Assembly (NCBI GenBank): GCA_964058845.1
Contig: CAXKVR010000521.1
Span: 1-18,118 of the forward strand
DNA length: 18,118 nt
Source of the DNA: Carex sylvatica
Taxonomy: Eukaryota; Streptophyta; Magnoliopsida; Poales; Cyperaceae
Direction: 5' to 3'
Shown: positions 1 to 7,586 of the stretch, piece by piece
Numbering within the stretch: position 1 is the first letter of the stretch
Layout of the letters: every line of letters starts with the position of its first letter
Position numbers and translations under genes: made by a program
The notes under the pieces: model-generated
Told to the model about the DNA's origin: nothing
The model's input: only the letters and a program-made list of their open reading frames with translations
The model's database searches: none

Positions 1-244
1 TTAGAGGATGTGAATTCTTGGTTAATACCATCAAAAGTACCGCTGATAAGTTATCATGCAAAAATGGCCATCTAAGTTTAAATAGGGGTGTTAATGAAAA
101 AACAGTCAATTTGAATAAATATTATGTATTATGAAAAAAAAAAAAAAAGTTTGGTTATAGAAGTGTCATGCATATTTGGTGATGTTTGACCCCATTTTTT
201 GAATGTCAATGGTTATAGAATACATGTTTGTGGTTGGTTGACAG
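1..244 (+). other. Last intron of VPS15-like gene (3' part)
   Basis: AT-rich sequence immediately upstream of the terminal VPS15-like exon. It ends in a T/G-rich stretch and an acceptor AG at 243-244, after which the conserved VPS15 frame opens. It carries a run of A at 133-147. No reading frame here resembles the VPS15 protein; the frame from base 1 closes after about 24 codons. I read it as intron, with its donor site outside the window. Whether the first ~100 bases hold part of an earlier exon cannot be excluded, but I see no support for it. Confidence 0.55.
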
Positions 245-421
245 GAAATGAACAAGAGACAATCAACATCTAAGCTAACACAAAAGGCTTTGCTTGCTGT
301 TGCGGCTAATGACTCGGCCGGTTGTCACCAAGATGCGGTGTTGTCTTTGGCATCCGTTAAGTTGAATCAAAGGCTGTTGATATCTAGCAGTCGAGATGGT
401 GCTATTAAAGTATGGAAATAA
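245..421 (+). CDS. VPS15: VPS15-like PI3-kinase regulatory subunit, terminal exon (partial gene)
   Basis: The open frame of 58 codons from the acceptor AG to TAA at 419-421 ends in LLISSSRDGAIKVWK. The segments CHQDAVLSLASVKLNQ and SSRDGAIKVWK are what I recognise as the extreme C-terminus of plant VPS15 (PIK3R4/p150 family), the last blade of its WD40 propeller. VPS15 is a large pseudokinase-HEAT-WD40 scaffold. With VPS34 and ATG6/Beclin it forms the class III phosphatidylinositol 3-kinase complex on endosomal and pre-autophagosomal membranes. Only the last exon is visible; the kinase and HEAT parts lie before base 1. The frame runs without a break from 245 to the stop, and the exon phase at 245 is consistent with a full codon start. 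The last 14 codons and the stop are duplicated directly downstream. The identification rests on recalled C-terminal similarity and needs a protein search to confirm. Confidence 0.72.
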   Translation, partial: EMNKRQSTSKLTQKALLAVAANDSAGCHQDAVLSLASVKLNQRLLISSSRDGAIKVWK

Positions 422-504
422 ATATAACTGTAGGTTGTTTTTGATATCTAGCAGTCGAGATGGTGCTATTAAAGTATGGAAATAAATATAACTGTAGGTT
501 GTTT
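377..504 (+). repeat. Exact 64-bp tandem duplication across the VPS15 stop codon
   Basis: Bases 377-440 and 441-504 are identical. The unit starts TTGATATCTAGCAG and ends CTGTAGGTTGTTT. It contains the final 14 codons, the TAA stop and 19 bp of 3' UTR. Because copy 1 keeps the stop, copy 2 falls in the 3' UTR and should not change the protein. The absence of any mismatch suggests a recent slippage or replication event, or an assembly artefact. Confidence 0.95.
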
Positions 505-560
505 GCTTGTTTTGTAGATATTATATTTGACCTTTTTAAATATGATTAAATTAAAGAAAG

Positions 561-601
561 GAGAAGAGAAGAGAAGAGAAGAGAAGAAAAGGAAAGGAAA
601 G
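561..601 (+). repeat. Purine microsatellite (GAGAA)n then (GGAAA)n
   Basis: About five GAGAA-type units followed by three GGAAA-type units, all purine on the + strand, in the 3' flank of the VPS15-like gene. Confidence 0.85.
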
Positions 602-971
602 GATTTTTCTTTTACTATGTTGAATGTTGTGCAGGAGGTCGTATAAAAGATGTTGTCCTGTTGGCAGTATTAAATTCGGTCGTAAACCGTCTGATCGAAA
701 TCACGACTTGATATACAAAGTATTTTGGATTTTGACAAAGTAATCGACGAGATACCAAATGTATAATACATGAACTGCACAGATAAATTGGTAATGACCT
801 TCAATCGACCAGGAATGTCTGGCCCTGGGATATCAATCTTTGATTCCAGTCTTTCAGCTAAATCTCAGGTAAATTTGTAAACAGAGCATGTTTGGCTTCA
901 TGCAGCGCTGTTTTACTTCTGTAGACCGTGCACTGTTAAAATCTTCACTTGTATTACGCGTTAGTAATGAA

Positions 972-977
972 AATAAA
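972..977 (+). terminator. Candidate poly(A) signal for VPS15-like transcript
   Basis: AATAAA in the context GAAAATAAATGG, ~550 bp after the stop. Earlier AATAAA hexamers overlap the stop codon itself (both tandem copies), so the true signal is uncertain. Confidence 0.25.
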
Positions 978-1203
978 TGGAAAATACTGATGTTCGGGTT
1001 AGTGTGAGAATAGTTGGAATAATGGAGGGAATAATTAAACTACTAGTATATTTTCTTTCTTTTCAAGCAACTCTCATTTCATTTTTATTTTTCGACCCAT
1101 TCTTATCTCTAGCAGCACATCACCAATTTCATGCCTAATCGAATTTTCTAATTGAAATGTTTATTATTAATTTATTTACTAAGATATTCAACAAGGTTGA
1201 AAC

Positions 1204-1209
1204 TTTATT
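1204..1209 (-). terminator. Candidate poly(A) signal for minus-strand transcript
   Basis: TTTATT on the + strand reads AATAAA on the minus strand, followed by a GTTTCAACC context. It lies about 1.08 kb downstream of the DUF868 stop, so it would imply a long or spliced 3' UTR, or a separate small minus-strand gene. Further TTTATT words lie at 1160-1178. Confidence 0.25.
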
Positions 1210-2288
1210 AATGTCATCTGATGCATACAAAAATTTATGAAGGCTATTCCCCTTACAAATAATACAAGTAATTTTTCCTGAAAAATCTGAAAATTGGCAT
1301 TGGCATGTACCCACTGGCCACTACTGATGAGGACTTGGGAATCCTAACAGGCAATGCAGTGTGTTTTGTAATAGCCAAACAAATCTAGAGACAAATAACA
1401 GCCTGTAGGGGATGTTATATTCGCAGAAATTTCAAACCCATTTCCATTCTGACTGGGTCGAAACTGTTGTTTTCTTAATTTAGGTTAGGTTAAACAAAGA
1501 GTGGTTTAGCAACAGAATGTTGTTTTAAAATTAATTGCTCTCATGATCTCTAGTATCCGGTACACTTCTAAAACTCCCTGACACTAAACATATATCTGGT
1601 ACCAAAAGCCTGAGCAATTTTTTACATGGAAAATACAAAATTCAACTGGCAGCCTGACACTTGACAGTTGAGGGCAGTGATATTGCAACGAATCGGCGAA
1701 CTATAATGTACCAGTACATCAATTGTGGAAACAAGTGAAATGCAAGGTTTTACAGGGCATGCATTTTACTCCATTAATGGTTTGGGTCAAATAACCAAAC
1801 CTTTTCGGGTCCTTAAATCGGGACAGTTGGGGTCAAGAAAGCTATTTATATAGCAATCCTGGTTGACTCCAATTCCAATGAAACAGATATCAAAGGACGG
1901 GATTAAACTAAAAAAGAAGAAGAAAATATTAAGAAATATAAGAACGGCATTGAGTGCACCAACACAAAAGGTTACCGCTGCAAGACTGAATAAGGCGTAT
2001 TCAAGCACCTGGCATAGAGTCATAGAGAAGCTAGCCCAGTGTATTCTTGATATTTCTTGGCAAGATATTGCAACAGTCAGCAGGTTTAAGAATTGGAACA
2101 CAACAAATCAGACTTAAACTGATTCCATGAAGAGATGATCCTAAGCTTTCTACAAATAGCATAATATGCCTAACAAATAACAAAATTTCTCTTTTGATGT
2201 GCCATCTTATTGTTACTCTTTTTTTTTTTTTACTGAACTATATCCATGAACTAATCAGTACCCAAAAATTGATGACCAACAAAACCAA
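1210..2288 (-). other. Downstream region of DUF868 gene, mostly noncoding
   Basis: Lies between the DUF868 stop and a minus-strand AATAAA. Base composition is less AT-biased than in the transposon-rich part of the window, which suits transcribed 3' UTR. It contains one minus-strand open frame with a membrane-like composition (listed separately). It also holds a strong minus-strand acceptor-like pyrimidine tract ending in AG at 1908-1909, so a spliced 3' UTR is possible. Confidence 0.35.
1787..2023 (-). CDS. Possible small membrane protein ORF (weak)
   Basis: A 78-codon frame from ATG at 2023 begins MTLCQVLEYALFSL and has two hydrophobic stretches: ALFSLAAVTFCVGALNAVLI at about residues 10-29, then an FFFFF-containing segment extending to about residue 51. 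The frame opens further upstream (to 2101) only without an ATG. A pyrimidine-rich run ending in AG at 1908-1909 (minus strand) falls inside it, so the middle could be intronic. I recognise no family. It may simply be 3' UTR of the DUF868 gene read in a lucky frame; the antisense frame is equally open over part of this stretch, which lowers confidence. Confidence 0.15.
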   Translation of the reverse strand: MTLCQVLEYALFSLAAVTFCVGALNAVLIFLNIFFFFFSLIPSFDICFIGIGVNQDCYINSFLDPNCPDLRTRKGLVI

Positions 2289-3290
2289 TCATCTCCTCTT
2301 CCACAAATACACCAAGAGTGAGAATGCTTCACCTCTCCGCATCTCCATCTCCTCAGTGGTCGTCCATTCCATTACTGATGAAGACACACTTGACGTAGAC
2401 GTCATCGATGACGTCATTGATGAGAAGCTCTTCTTCCTCCCTTTCTCACTATTACTACTCGAGCTCCAATTTGACTTCCCAAAATACCCCCACCCAAGCT
2501 CCTTAACCTCATAGTACTCAGGCCCCACTGGCTTCTCAAACTTGAACACAAACCTTGCATGGGCTGTCTCTTCTCTGGGACCCAGCTCCAGGCATGGCCC
2601 AAATAACCAGTCATGCAGGTCCCACGAGATCTGAATCGAGAACCCGTCTTCAGTCTGGACCCTCTCGCAACCGCGGAATTTCCACCGCAACCGCCTGATG
2701 CGCAACACCTGGTCTCCATTAATTTCCACCACCATGCTTTTCTCAGGGCTGAGTTGGATTGAGATCTCCCGCTCCATGCCCCCAAATCGCACCACTGTTC
2801 TGTATGTATAGTCCTTCATGATCACATTCTCTCTCCTTGAAATTAATGCCGCATCAGTGTTACGTAGTAACTTCGTTCTTTTGTAAGCATCCTCAAGCAT
2901 GTCACCAGCTATGAGCAACATCTCGTGATCCACAACGAGTGCCACATAAAATCCGGACACTGGCTCAGGACCACCGGCTGCGGGGAAGTGGGCCCGCCTG
3001 AGATCCCATACAATCTCCACACATCTCTTCCCAAATTGGAAGCGCTTCAAACCCTTGCGCTTCCAGAAAAGCCAAAACCTGGTGCGAAGTTTAAAACAGT
3101 TGTCGTGTTCTTCTTCCTCTTCGTCTTCTTCAAATTCGTGTTTCCCAAAAGAGCTAGTGGTCGAGGCGGGGGCGGTGGCGGTGGTGGCTGAAAGGCGCAG
3201 ATCGGCGGAGAGGGAGAGACTGAACAAAGCGCGGGACCAAGTGAGAGAAACCAAACCTAGGTGGGTCTCGTAGAGAGAGGTACTATTCAT
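2289..3290 (-). CDS. DUF868 family plant protein, complete, single exon
   Basis: A 333-residue frame from ATG at 3290 to TGA at 2289-2291. Features in order: a start region MNSTSLYETHLGLVSLTWSR, with the conserved LVSLTW strand; an acidic run EFEEDEEEEEHD at about 52-63; a basic/aromatic segment with FWLFWKRKG; VEIVWDLRRAHF at about 91-102; GFYVALVVDHEMLLIAGD at about 113-130; a region rich in beta-strand-like sequence; WLFGPCLELGPREE followed by FVFKFEKP; a serine/threonine-rich stretch at about 275-307; and a C-terminal SLLVYLWKRR. This order and length (usual range about 280-350) fit the plant-specific DUF868 family, whose biochemical role is not established. An upstream in-frame ATG at 3344 would add 18 residues (MHLVPSRRGTAPRN...). 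I prefer 3290 because recognisable family sequence starts there. The family call is from recalled motifs. Confidence 0.82.
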   Translation of the reverse strand: MNSTSLYETHLGLVSLTWSRALFSLSLSADLRLSATTATAPASTTSSFGKHEFEEDEEEEEHDNCFKLRTRFWLFWKRKGLKRFQFGKRCVEIVWDLRRAHFPAAGGPEPVSGFYVALVVDHEMLLIAGDMLEDAYKRTKLLRNTDAALISRRENVIMKDYTYRTVVRFGGMEREISIQLSPEKSMVVEINGDQVLRIRRLRWKFRGCERVQTEDGFSIQISWDLHDWLFGPCLELGPREETAHARFVFKFEKPVGPEYYEVKELGWGYFGKSNWSSSSNSEKGRKKSFSSMTSSMTSTSSVSSSVMEWTTTEEMEMRRGEAFSLLVYLWKRR

Positions 3291-3368
3291 GGGGGATGCA
3301 GTGTTCCGAGGCGCCGTGCCTCGGCGGGATGGGACTAGATGCATCGGCTGTGCCTTGAAAGAGTTTCA

Positions 3369-3390
3369 GAGGGAGAGAGAGAGAGAGAAA
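3369..3390 (-). repeat. GA/CT microsatellite in DUF868 5' leader region
   Basis: (GA)n on the + strand, i.e. CT-rich on the sense strand of the DUF868 gene, 79-100 bp before its ATG. CT-rich tracts are common in plant 5' UTRs; a role here is inference. Confidence 0.7.
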
Positions 3391-3534
3391 GGGTTTGAAG
3401 AGGAAAGAAGCAGCAGGGAAGGGTTGAAGTTGAACGGAGGGGGGGTATTTGGAAAAGCCTGTAATACTAAATAAAATAGGGGTCTGCTCTGGCTCTGGTT
3501 AGATAGAGACTTGGAAGAGAAAATGGTTTCCCTC

Positions 3535-3613
3535 AAAAAAAAAAAAAGAAAAAAAAAGGGGGGGAGTCGCAGGGAAGGAAGTGATCGGAGAGGAGAGGAG
3601 AGGAGAGGAGAGG
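3535..3613. repeat. A/G homopurine tract with (GGAGA)5
   Basis: A-rich run at 3535-3557, a G run at 3558-3564, then GGAGA units at 3587-3613. All purine on +, with only short interruptions. Lies in the upstream region of the DUF868 gene. Confidence 0.8.
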
Positions 3614-3715
3614 TCCTGGCGTCCTGCTATCTGTTGTCGCGTCGCCGGGTCCGATACGACTTGCGAGAGAGCAATCCAGATAGATTTCTATGTGATGTGC
3701 CACTACAAGTACAAC

Positions 3716-3764
3716 CACATCATGCCACATCATGCCACATCATGCCACATCATGCCACATCATG
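3716..3764. repeat. 10-bp tandem repeat (CATGCCACAT)n
   Basis: Four perfect units of CATGCCACAT at 3721-3760, with partial units on each side (CCACAT before, CATG after). Lies ~430 bp upstream of the DUF868 ATG. Each unit carries a CATG and a CCACA word. Confidence 0.95.
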
Positions 3765-3830
3765 TCGTGTGTTCGACTGTCCTTCATAGAAATGATTTCG
3801 TCTCATGTCCGTCAACTCCCATACTAGTCA

Positions 3831-3837
3831 TTTTATA
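3831..3837 (-). promoter_or_regulatory. Candidate TATA box for DUF868 gene
   Basis: TTTTATA on + reads TATAAAA on the minus strand, in the context GACTATAAAATGAC. It would place the transcription start near 3800 and give a ~510-bp 5' leader that includes the tandem repeats. Other TATA-like words closer to the ATG are weaker (TATTTTATT near 3470). Position is inference. Confidence 0.3.
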
Positions 3838-3839
3838 GT

Positions 3840-4005
3840 CTGCCACAGAGGATCAGGATTCCCAAAGGAAATTGGGAAGAGAGAGACCTAGCAGGCTAAC
3901 ACTAGCTAATAACAGTGTGTAAATTGGTCATACGCATCAACTTATTACTGTTTCGTGTGACCATGTGATTGGTATTTCGGTACTCTTCTTGACTGTGTCG
4001 ACATA
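3840..4005. other. Upstream flank of DUF868 gene, no gene seen
   Basis: Mixed-composition sequence with no supported open frame or repeat; probably promoter-distal intergenic DNA. Confidence 0.4.
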
Positions 4006-4204
4006 GGACTAGGTCCGATGGACATTGGACCTACTTTTAAGTTCAATTAGCTCTATCACCGTACGATTAGCATTAAATCTGCCCGCACGAAAATTGATAA
4101 AAACTCATACGGATTTTAATACGAAGTGCACGATTCTTGATGCAATTTGATGGTCAGATCACCCATCGAACCGAAGTACGTCCAATGGGCATCGGACCTA
4201 CTCC
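4006..4204. repeat. Pair of 29-bp inverted repeats, each near-palindromic
   Basis: Bases 4006-4034 and the reverse complement of 4176-4204 match at 25 of 29 positions. The core is TAGGTCCGATG...CATTGGACCTA. Each copy is itself an imperfect palindrome, so the two also match as direct repeats. The ~141 bp between them is noncoding. It could be a small MITE-like remnant, but I see no clear target duplication. Confidence 0.6.
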
Positions 4205-4684
4205 GAACTGATCCATGATAGGTACTAGAACGAATATTTCTTCAGTGACAGCTTTCAAGAGGAGTGTGTTTCTTTGGTGTATTCCCAATATAATACAGTC
4301 CATGATTTTGGTCGTAAGTTTGAACTTGTTTTTGTTGAAAGGTCTAGTGAGCGGGTGAGTAATTGCAGCATCAAAATTTGCTCCTATTTTCAAAGAATAA
4401 GAGTCATCTTTTCTTCTCATTTTGTATCTATTTTTTCTTAGAAGAGAGAGGAAAAAGAGAGAAAAGAGAGAGAAAAAACAAAGACACAAAAAGAGAAGAG
4501 AGTTCTCTTATCTTTTGAGAATAGAAGCAGATTTTGTTCTGTAATTGTAATAGATAGATCGGTCTGTGTTATAAATTATTTTTATATTTTTAAATTTAAA
4601 TAGTTCATCTGGACTGTTTTATGCGTATGAAAATATACTTGACAACTTTAAATAGAAAGAAAATTACATGATCTAAATATTTTG
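4205..4684. other. Intergenic, with GA-rich tract
   Basis: No supported gene. The minus-strand frame across 4154-4489 is driven by a purine-rich, low-complexity stretch at about 4438-4503 (GAGAGA/GAAAAA words) and resembles no protein I know. From 4560 on it is AT-rich. Confidence 0.5.
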
Positions 4685-4822
4685 TACCATTCAAAAACAA
4701 TGATTTTCTATTATCTAAAAACTGGTTAAATATTTTTAAAATATATAAAATTTATTAAGTATATTTTTATATAAAAATTATGTTAAAAAATTGAGATCCA
4801 CTGTTTAAACTTTAAAATAGAA
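4685..4822. repeat. AT-rich dispersed repeat, copy 1 (diverged)
   Basis: Shares an ordered set of words with 6135-6262 and 10625-10762: ACCATT/ACATT, GATTTTC, AAATATATAAAATTT, a T-rich middle, then GAGATCCACTGTTTAAAC. This is the most diverged of three copies. No coding potential. Confidence 0.5.
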
Positions 4823-5410
4823 ATATATAAATTTAAAGTTGGAACCAATCTATAAATTGTAGTACAATAACCACACTCAGGTCTAGTTATCTTAAAAGAG
4901 GCACATGTACTAATCATGAAACAAATAAAAAATATGCTATGTAAAAATCATATATAAAAAAAAAAAACGCGTTGATCAGCAATTCTTTGGTAGTTTGGTA
5001 GAATTCCGGGTCCGATTGAATGTTCGCATTGACTACAAACTTGAATGTTAGTTTTTGAACTTTTGGTCTTTTAATATATTGAAAGATTTCTGATTTGAAT
5101 AATGAACATCATGAAATTATTTTAAGTAGGACGTGCATTATATTTAAGTTGCCATACTTATATTACATAATCAATCAATAATAAATTAAATTGTGGTTTG
5201 GTAAACATCATCAACTTATGAGAAGCATTCTGGTGTTATAATAATTTTATAACAGTACTTGCCTCAACCTCGTGTTTTTCATTAATAATTTAAAATATAA
5301 AATAAAAAGATGAACTCTAAGACGTTTCTCTCGTTTAATTTTAATTTTAGGATAGATACATCTATGCAAAATTTTATAATTTATTGAGTTGAGTGAAGTT
5401 ATAATATTTC
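4823..5410. other. AT-rich intergenic DNA, nothing recognised
   Basis: Very AT-rich, with an A run at 4957-4966. No open frame longer than background, no RNA gene and no clear repeat recognised. Confidence 0.5.
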
Positions 5411-5907
5411 TACAATGTCGAAATTTTTATTTCTACCATTTTTTCAAAAAAAAAAATTAATAATAAAACTTTTTTTTTCAAAAAAATTCAACTTTTACCA
5501 CGGCTACAGAACACCGGTACAGACTCAAAAATTGAAGCCCGTACTATACCATTACGACCCTAGATAAAAATCTGCACTGGTGTTCTGCAACCCAACCTTT
5601 TCCTTTTATTTTTCTTTACTCCGATTTCAACTTTTCTGTTTTGCGGCAAAATTTTGACATATCTCAGATGATGCGATTTTCAAGGTACCACATTTTCTTT
5701 AGGCAGAAAAAGAAAAAAGTTGGGGTCTCAGAACACTGGTGCGGATCTCTATTTGGGATCGCATCGGTATACTGCAGACTCCAGTATTTAAGTCCGCATC
5801 ATTGTTCTGAGACCGTAATAAAAGCTGAATTTTTTGAAAATTGAGATTTTTATGATTTATTTTTTTTCCAAAAAATGATAGAAATAAAAATCTCGGCTTT
5901 ACAATGT
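5411..5907. mobile_element. Foldback MITE with nested hairpins and 8-bp flanking duplication
   Basis: TACAATGT occurs at 5411-5418 and again at 5900-5907, enclosing a 481-bp element (5419-5899). The left arm (5419 to ~5612) and the reverse complement of the right arm (~5702-5899) align along almost their whole length, from the outer GAAATTTTTATTTCTACC / GAGATTTTTATTTCTATC to the inner AACCTTTT / AACTTTTT; loop ~90 bp. Each arm holds a second, shorter inverted repeat: CAGAACACCGGTAC (5507) with CTGCACTGGTGTTCTG (5572), and GGTCTCAGAACACTGG (5724) with its partner at 5793-5814. There is no transposase. An 8-bp duplication would suit the hAT superfamily, but the outermost few bases of the arms do not align perfectly, so superfamily assignment is inference. 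Confidence 0.75.
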
Positions 5908-6134
5908 GCACATATATTTGTAGAGGACAATTCCAATGCACTATGGTTTTGTGCTTTAATTATTCTCCACATTCTTTATTTTTATTTCAAAATTATAATA
6001 GTCGATTCGAACTGCTCAACTCAACATGACCTTCATAATAAAATATGTTTGAAGACCAAATTTTATGTTTTTTTTAGTATTTGTTTACTATTTTTTCTGA
6101 TAGGTACAATATCAGTTTTTTAAATGGTCTAGAA
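5908..6134. other. AT-rich spacer, no gene
   Basis: Contains a short open frame on + with hydrophobic, AT-driven composition (within 5875-6123). It resembles no protein and partly overlaps the foldback element, so I do not call it. Confidence 0.5.
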
Positions 6135-6262
6135 TCTTCTTATAACAGTGATTTTGTATCAATTTAAAATTTCAAAAAATATAAAATTTAATCTATAAAC
6201 ATATTTTATTATGAAGATCACGTTGAGAGATTCAGATCGACTATTCAAACTTTGAAAACAAG
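6135..6262. repeat. AT-rich dispersed repeat, copy 2
   Basis: Shares with copy 3 (10625-10762) the words CAGTGATTTT, AAAAATATAAAATTT, AGATCAC and TTCAGATCGAC, then CTATTCAAACTTTGA versus CCATTTGGATATTGA, in the same order and near-identical spacing. Noncoding. Confidence 0.65.
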
Positions 6263-6420
6263 ATAAGGATGCAGAGCATTTTTGGAGCACAAAATCATGA
6301 TGCATTTGAACCCTCCTCATATTTGTGTTATAAATTCATATTTTTTTATAATTCAAATAAGTGATCGTTGTTTAACACAATATTTTATATGAAAATGTAC
6401 TTAAAAATTAAATTTTATAT
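6263..6420. other. AT-rich spacer flanking the MULE-type MITE
   Basis: Continues the AT-rich repeat context. Together with 7113-7341 it probably formed one sequence before insertion of the 6430-7103 element. Confidence 0.4.
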
Positions 6421-7112
6421 TTTTTATAAGGGGGGATTTCATATATATCCCTCAAAAGTTTCAATATTACGTATTTATCCCTCCAAAATTAGTAATTACA
6501 TATTTATCCTTGAAAATTGTACAAACTCACATATTTGTCCAATCTAACTCTATAACATATCAAATTTCTTCAAAAATAATTAAATAATATTTTTTTAACT
6601 TTAAAATTTATTATACAATATTAATTAATAATATGTTGACCATTATGCCATTCGGCCTCTTTAGTCCACTTGAGTTCTCTTCTCTGTAAAGCGCCAAATC
6701 TCTTCCACCTCTCTCCAAACACGCTGAATCACATATTTCTCCCCGCCTTCCCTAGTCGTCTCCCCTCTCACAGATTTATGCAACCCCTCGCTGCTTTAAT
6801 TTTCCATTTTGGAGAGAGGCGGAAGGTTTGACACCTTAGAGAGAAGAGAACATAGACGGACTAAAGAGACAAAAATAAAGAGCATAATAGTCATTATATT
6901 TTTTTAATTAATACTGTACAATAATTTTTTACGTTTTAAAAAATATTATTTAATTATTTTTGAAGAAATTTGATATGTTGTAGAATTAGATTGGACAAAT
7001 ATGTGAGTTTGTATGATTTTTAAGGATAAATATGTAATTATTGATTTTGAAGGGATAAATATGTAATATTGAAACTTTTGAGGGATATACATGAAATTGC
7101 CCCTTTTTATAA
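6421..7112. mobile_element. Mutator-type MITE with ~290-bp inverted arms and perfect 9-bp target duplication
   Basis: TTTTTATAA at 6421-6429 is repeated exactly at 7104-7112. The element between (6430-7103, 674 bp) starts GGGGGGATTTCATATATATC and ends with the inverse of GGGGCAATTTCATGTATATC. The left arm runs 6430 to ~6719 and the right arm ~6808-7103. They remain alignable to the inner CCTCTCTCCAAA, with an ~88-bp loop. Within each arm, phrases of the type CATATTTATCC / GTATTTATCCC recur about every 27-30 bp. A 9-bp duplication plus long terminal inverted repeats is the hallmark of Mutator-like elements. There is no transposase, so it is non-autonomous. The open frames crossing it are by-products of the arms. 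Confidence 0.88.
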
Positions 7113-7341
7113 TTATTTACTATTTGTTTAGTTAGATAAAAAGTCACATAATATAAAGATTCATGCATTGAATAATGCTTCATCTATTTTAAAAACAAAA
7201 AATGTAAATTGATTGTTTGAAATTTAAAAATAAAAATATCCATCTATAGTATGGACTGCACTTGCTCATTCCTCCCAGTCTAAAAGTGCAGACTCCATAG
7301 TTGATTCTTTCAAACGGATTTAGAGGTTTGACAATATCCTA
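7113..7341. other. AT-rich spacer
   Basis: No gene or recognised repeat. Holds a short inverted word pair, GTGCAGACTCC near 7287 and GGACTGCAC near 7253. Confidence 0.4.
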
Positions 7342-7586
7342 GGCGGGCAAACCGTGCCCAGTTCGCCCGTGCCCGCTGCCCGGGGTACCTGTGCCCGAGC
7401 CCGAGTATAGGACGGATAAACGGGTACACGGGTAGGGGCATAAAACGGACATGGCACGTCTTTTCTGGAAAAAATCCAACCATACCCGGACCGGTTTACC
7501 CGTACCCGTATACCTCTGTTCCCGTGCCCGCCCGGATATACCTCCGTGCCCGTGCCCGCCCGGGTATACCCGTGTACCCGTACCCG
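7342..7586. repeat. CCCGT/ACGGG-rich block A (possible hAT subterminal region)
   Basis: A sharply GC-rich island in an AT-rich setting, built of CCCGTGCCCG, TACCCGTACCCG and, in its middle, ACGGGTACACGGGTA words. It aligns in the same orientation with block B at 11461-11670: in both, C-rich words are followed by a central ACGGGTA patch, an AAAAAATCC patch, then TACCC...GACC and TACCCGT runs. Dense short ACGGGT-type words of this kind are familiar from subterminal regions of plant hAT-like elements, but I cannot identify terminal inverted repeats or target duplications. The frames reading through it encode only GTG/PGH-type low complexity. Confidence 0.55.

Larger units (their letters stand above)
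505..1203 (+). other. 3' flank / 3' UTR of VPS15-like gene and convergent intergenic spacer
   Basis: No convincing coding sequence. It contains a purine microsatellite at 561-601, then mixed-composition sequence up to about 960 that could be transcribed 3' UTR. A candidate AATAAA lies at 972-977. From about 1040 on the sequence is AT-rich. I assign it as the 3' end and spacer between the two convergent genes; transcript ends cannot be fixed from sequence alone. Confidence 0.4.

Noticed and set aside
441..504. Second copy of the VPS15 C-terminal codons as an extra exon
   Set aside because: It lies after the in-frame stop of copy 1 and has no separate acceptor site; it is a duplicated 3' end in the UTR.
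2414..2785. Minus-strand 123-residue frame inside the DUF868 gene
   Set aside because: It is a shifted frame over the DUF868 coding region with no family resemblance.
2925..3273. Plus-strand frames rich in Ser or Gly opposite the DUF868 N-terminal half
   Set aside because: They are antisense shadows of the acidic and Ala/Thr-rich region; the low complexity explains their openness.
3511..3838. Frames with HIMPHHATSC-type repeats upstream of the DUF868 gene
   Set aside because: They arise from translating the 10-bp CATGCCACAT tandem repeat and the GA-rich tract.
5641..6123. Short open frames across the foldback element
   Set aside because: They cross the arms and the AT-rich flank of a MITE, with no domain and no conserved start.
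6986..7183. Minus-strand 65-residue frame over the right arm of the Mutator-type MITE
   Set aside because: It follows the arm repeats and runs out into flanking AT-rich DNA; a by-product of the inverted repeat.
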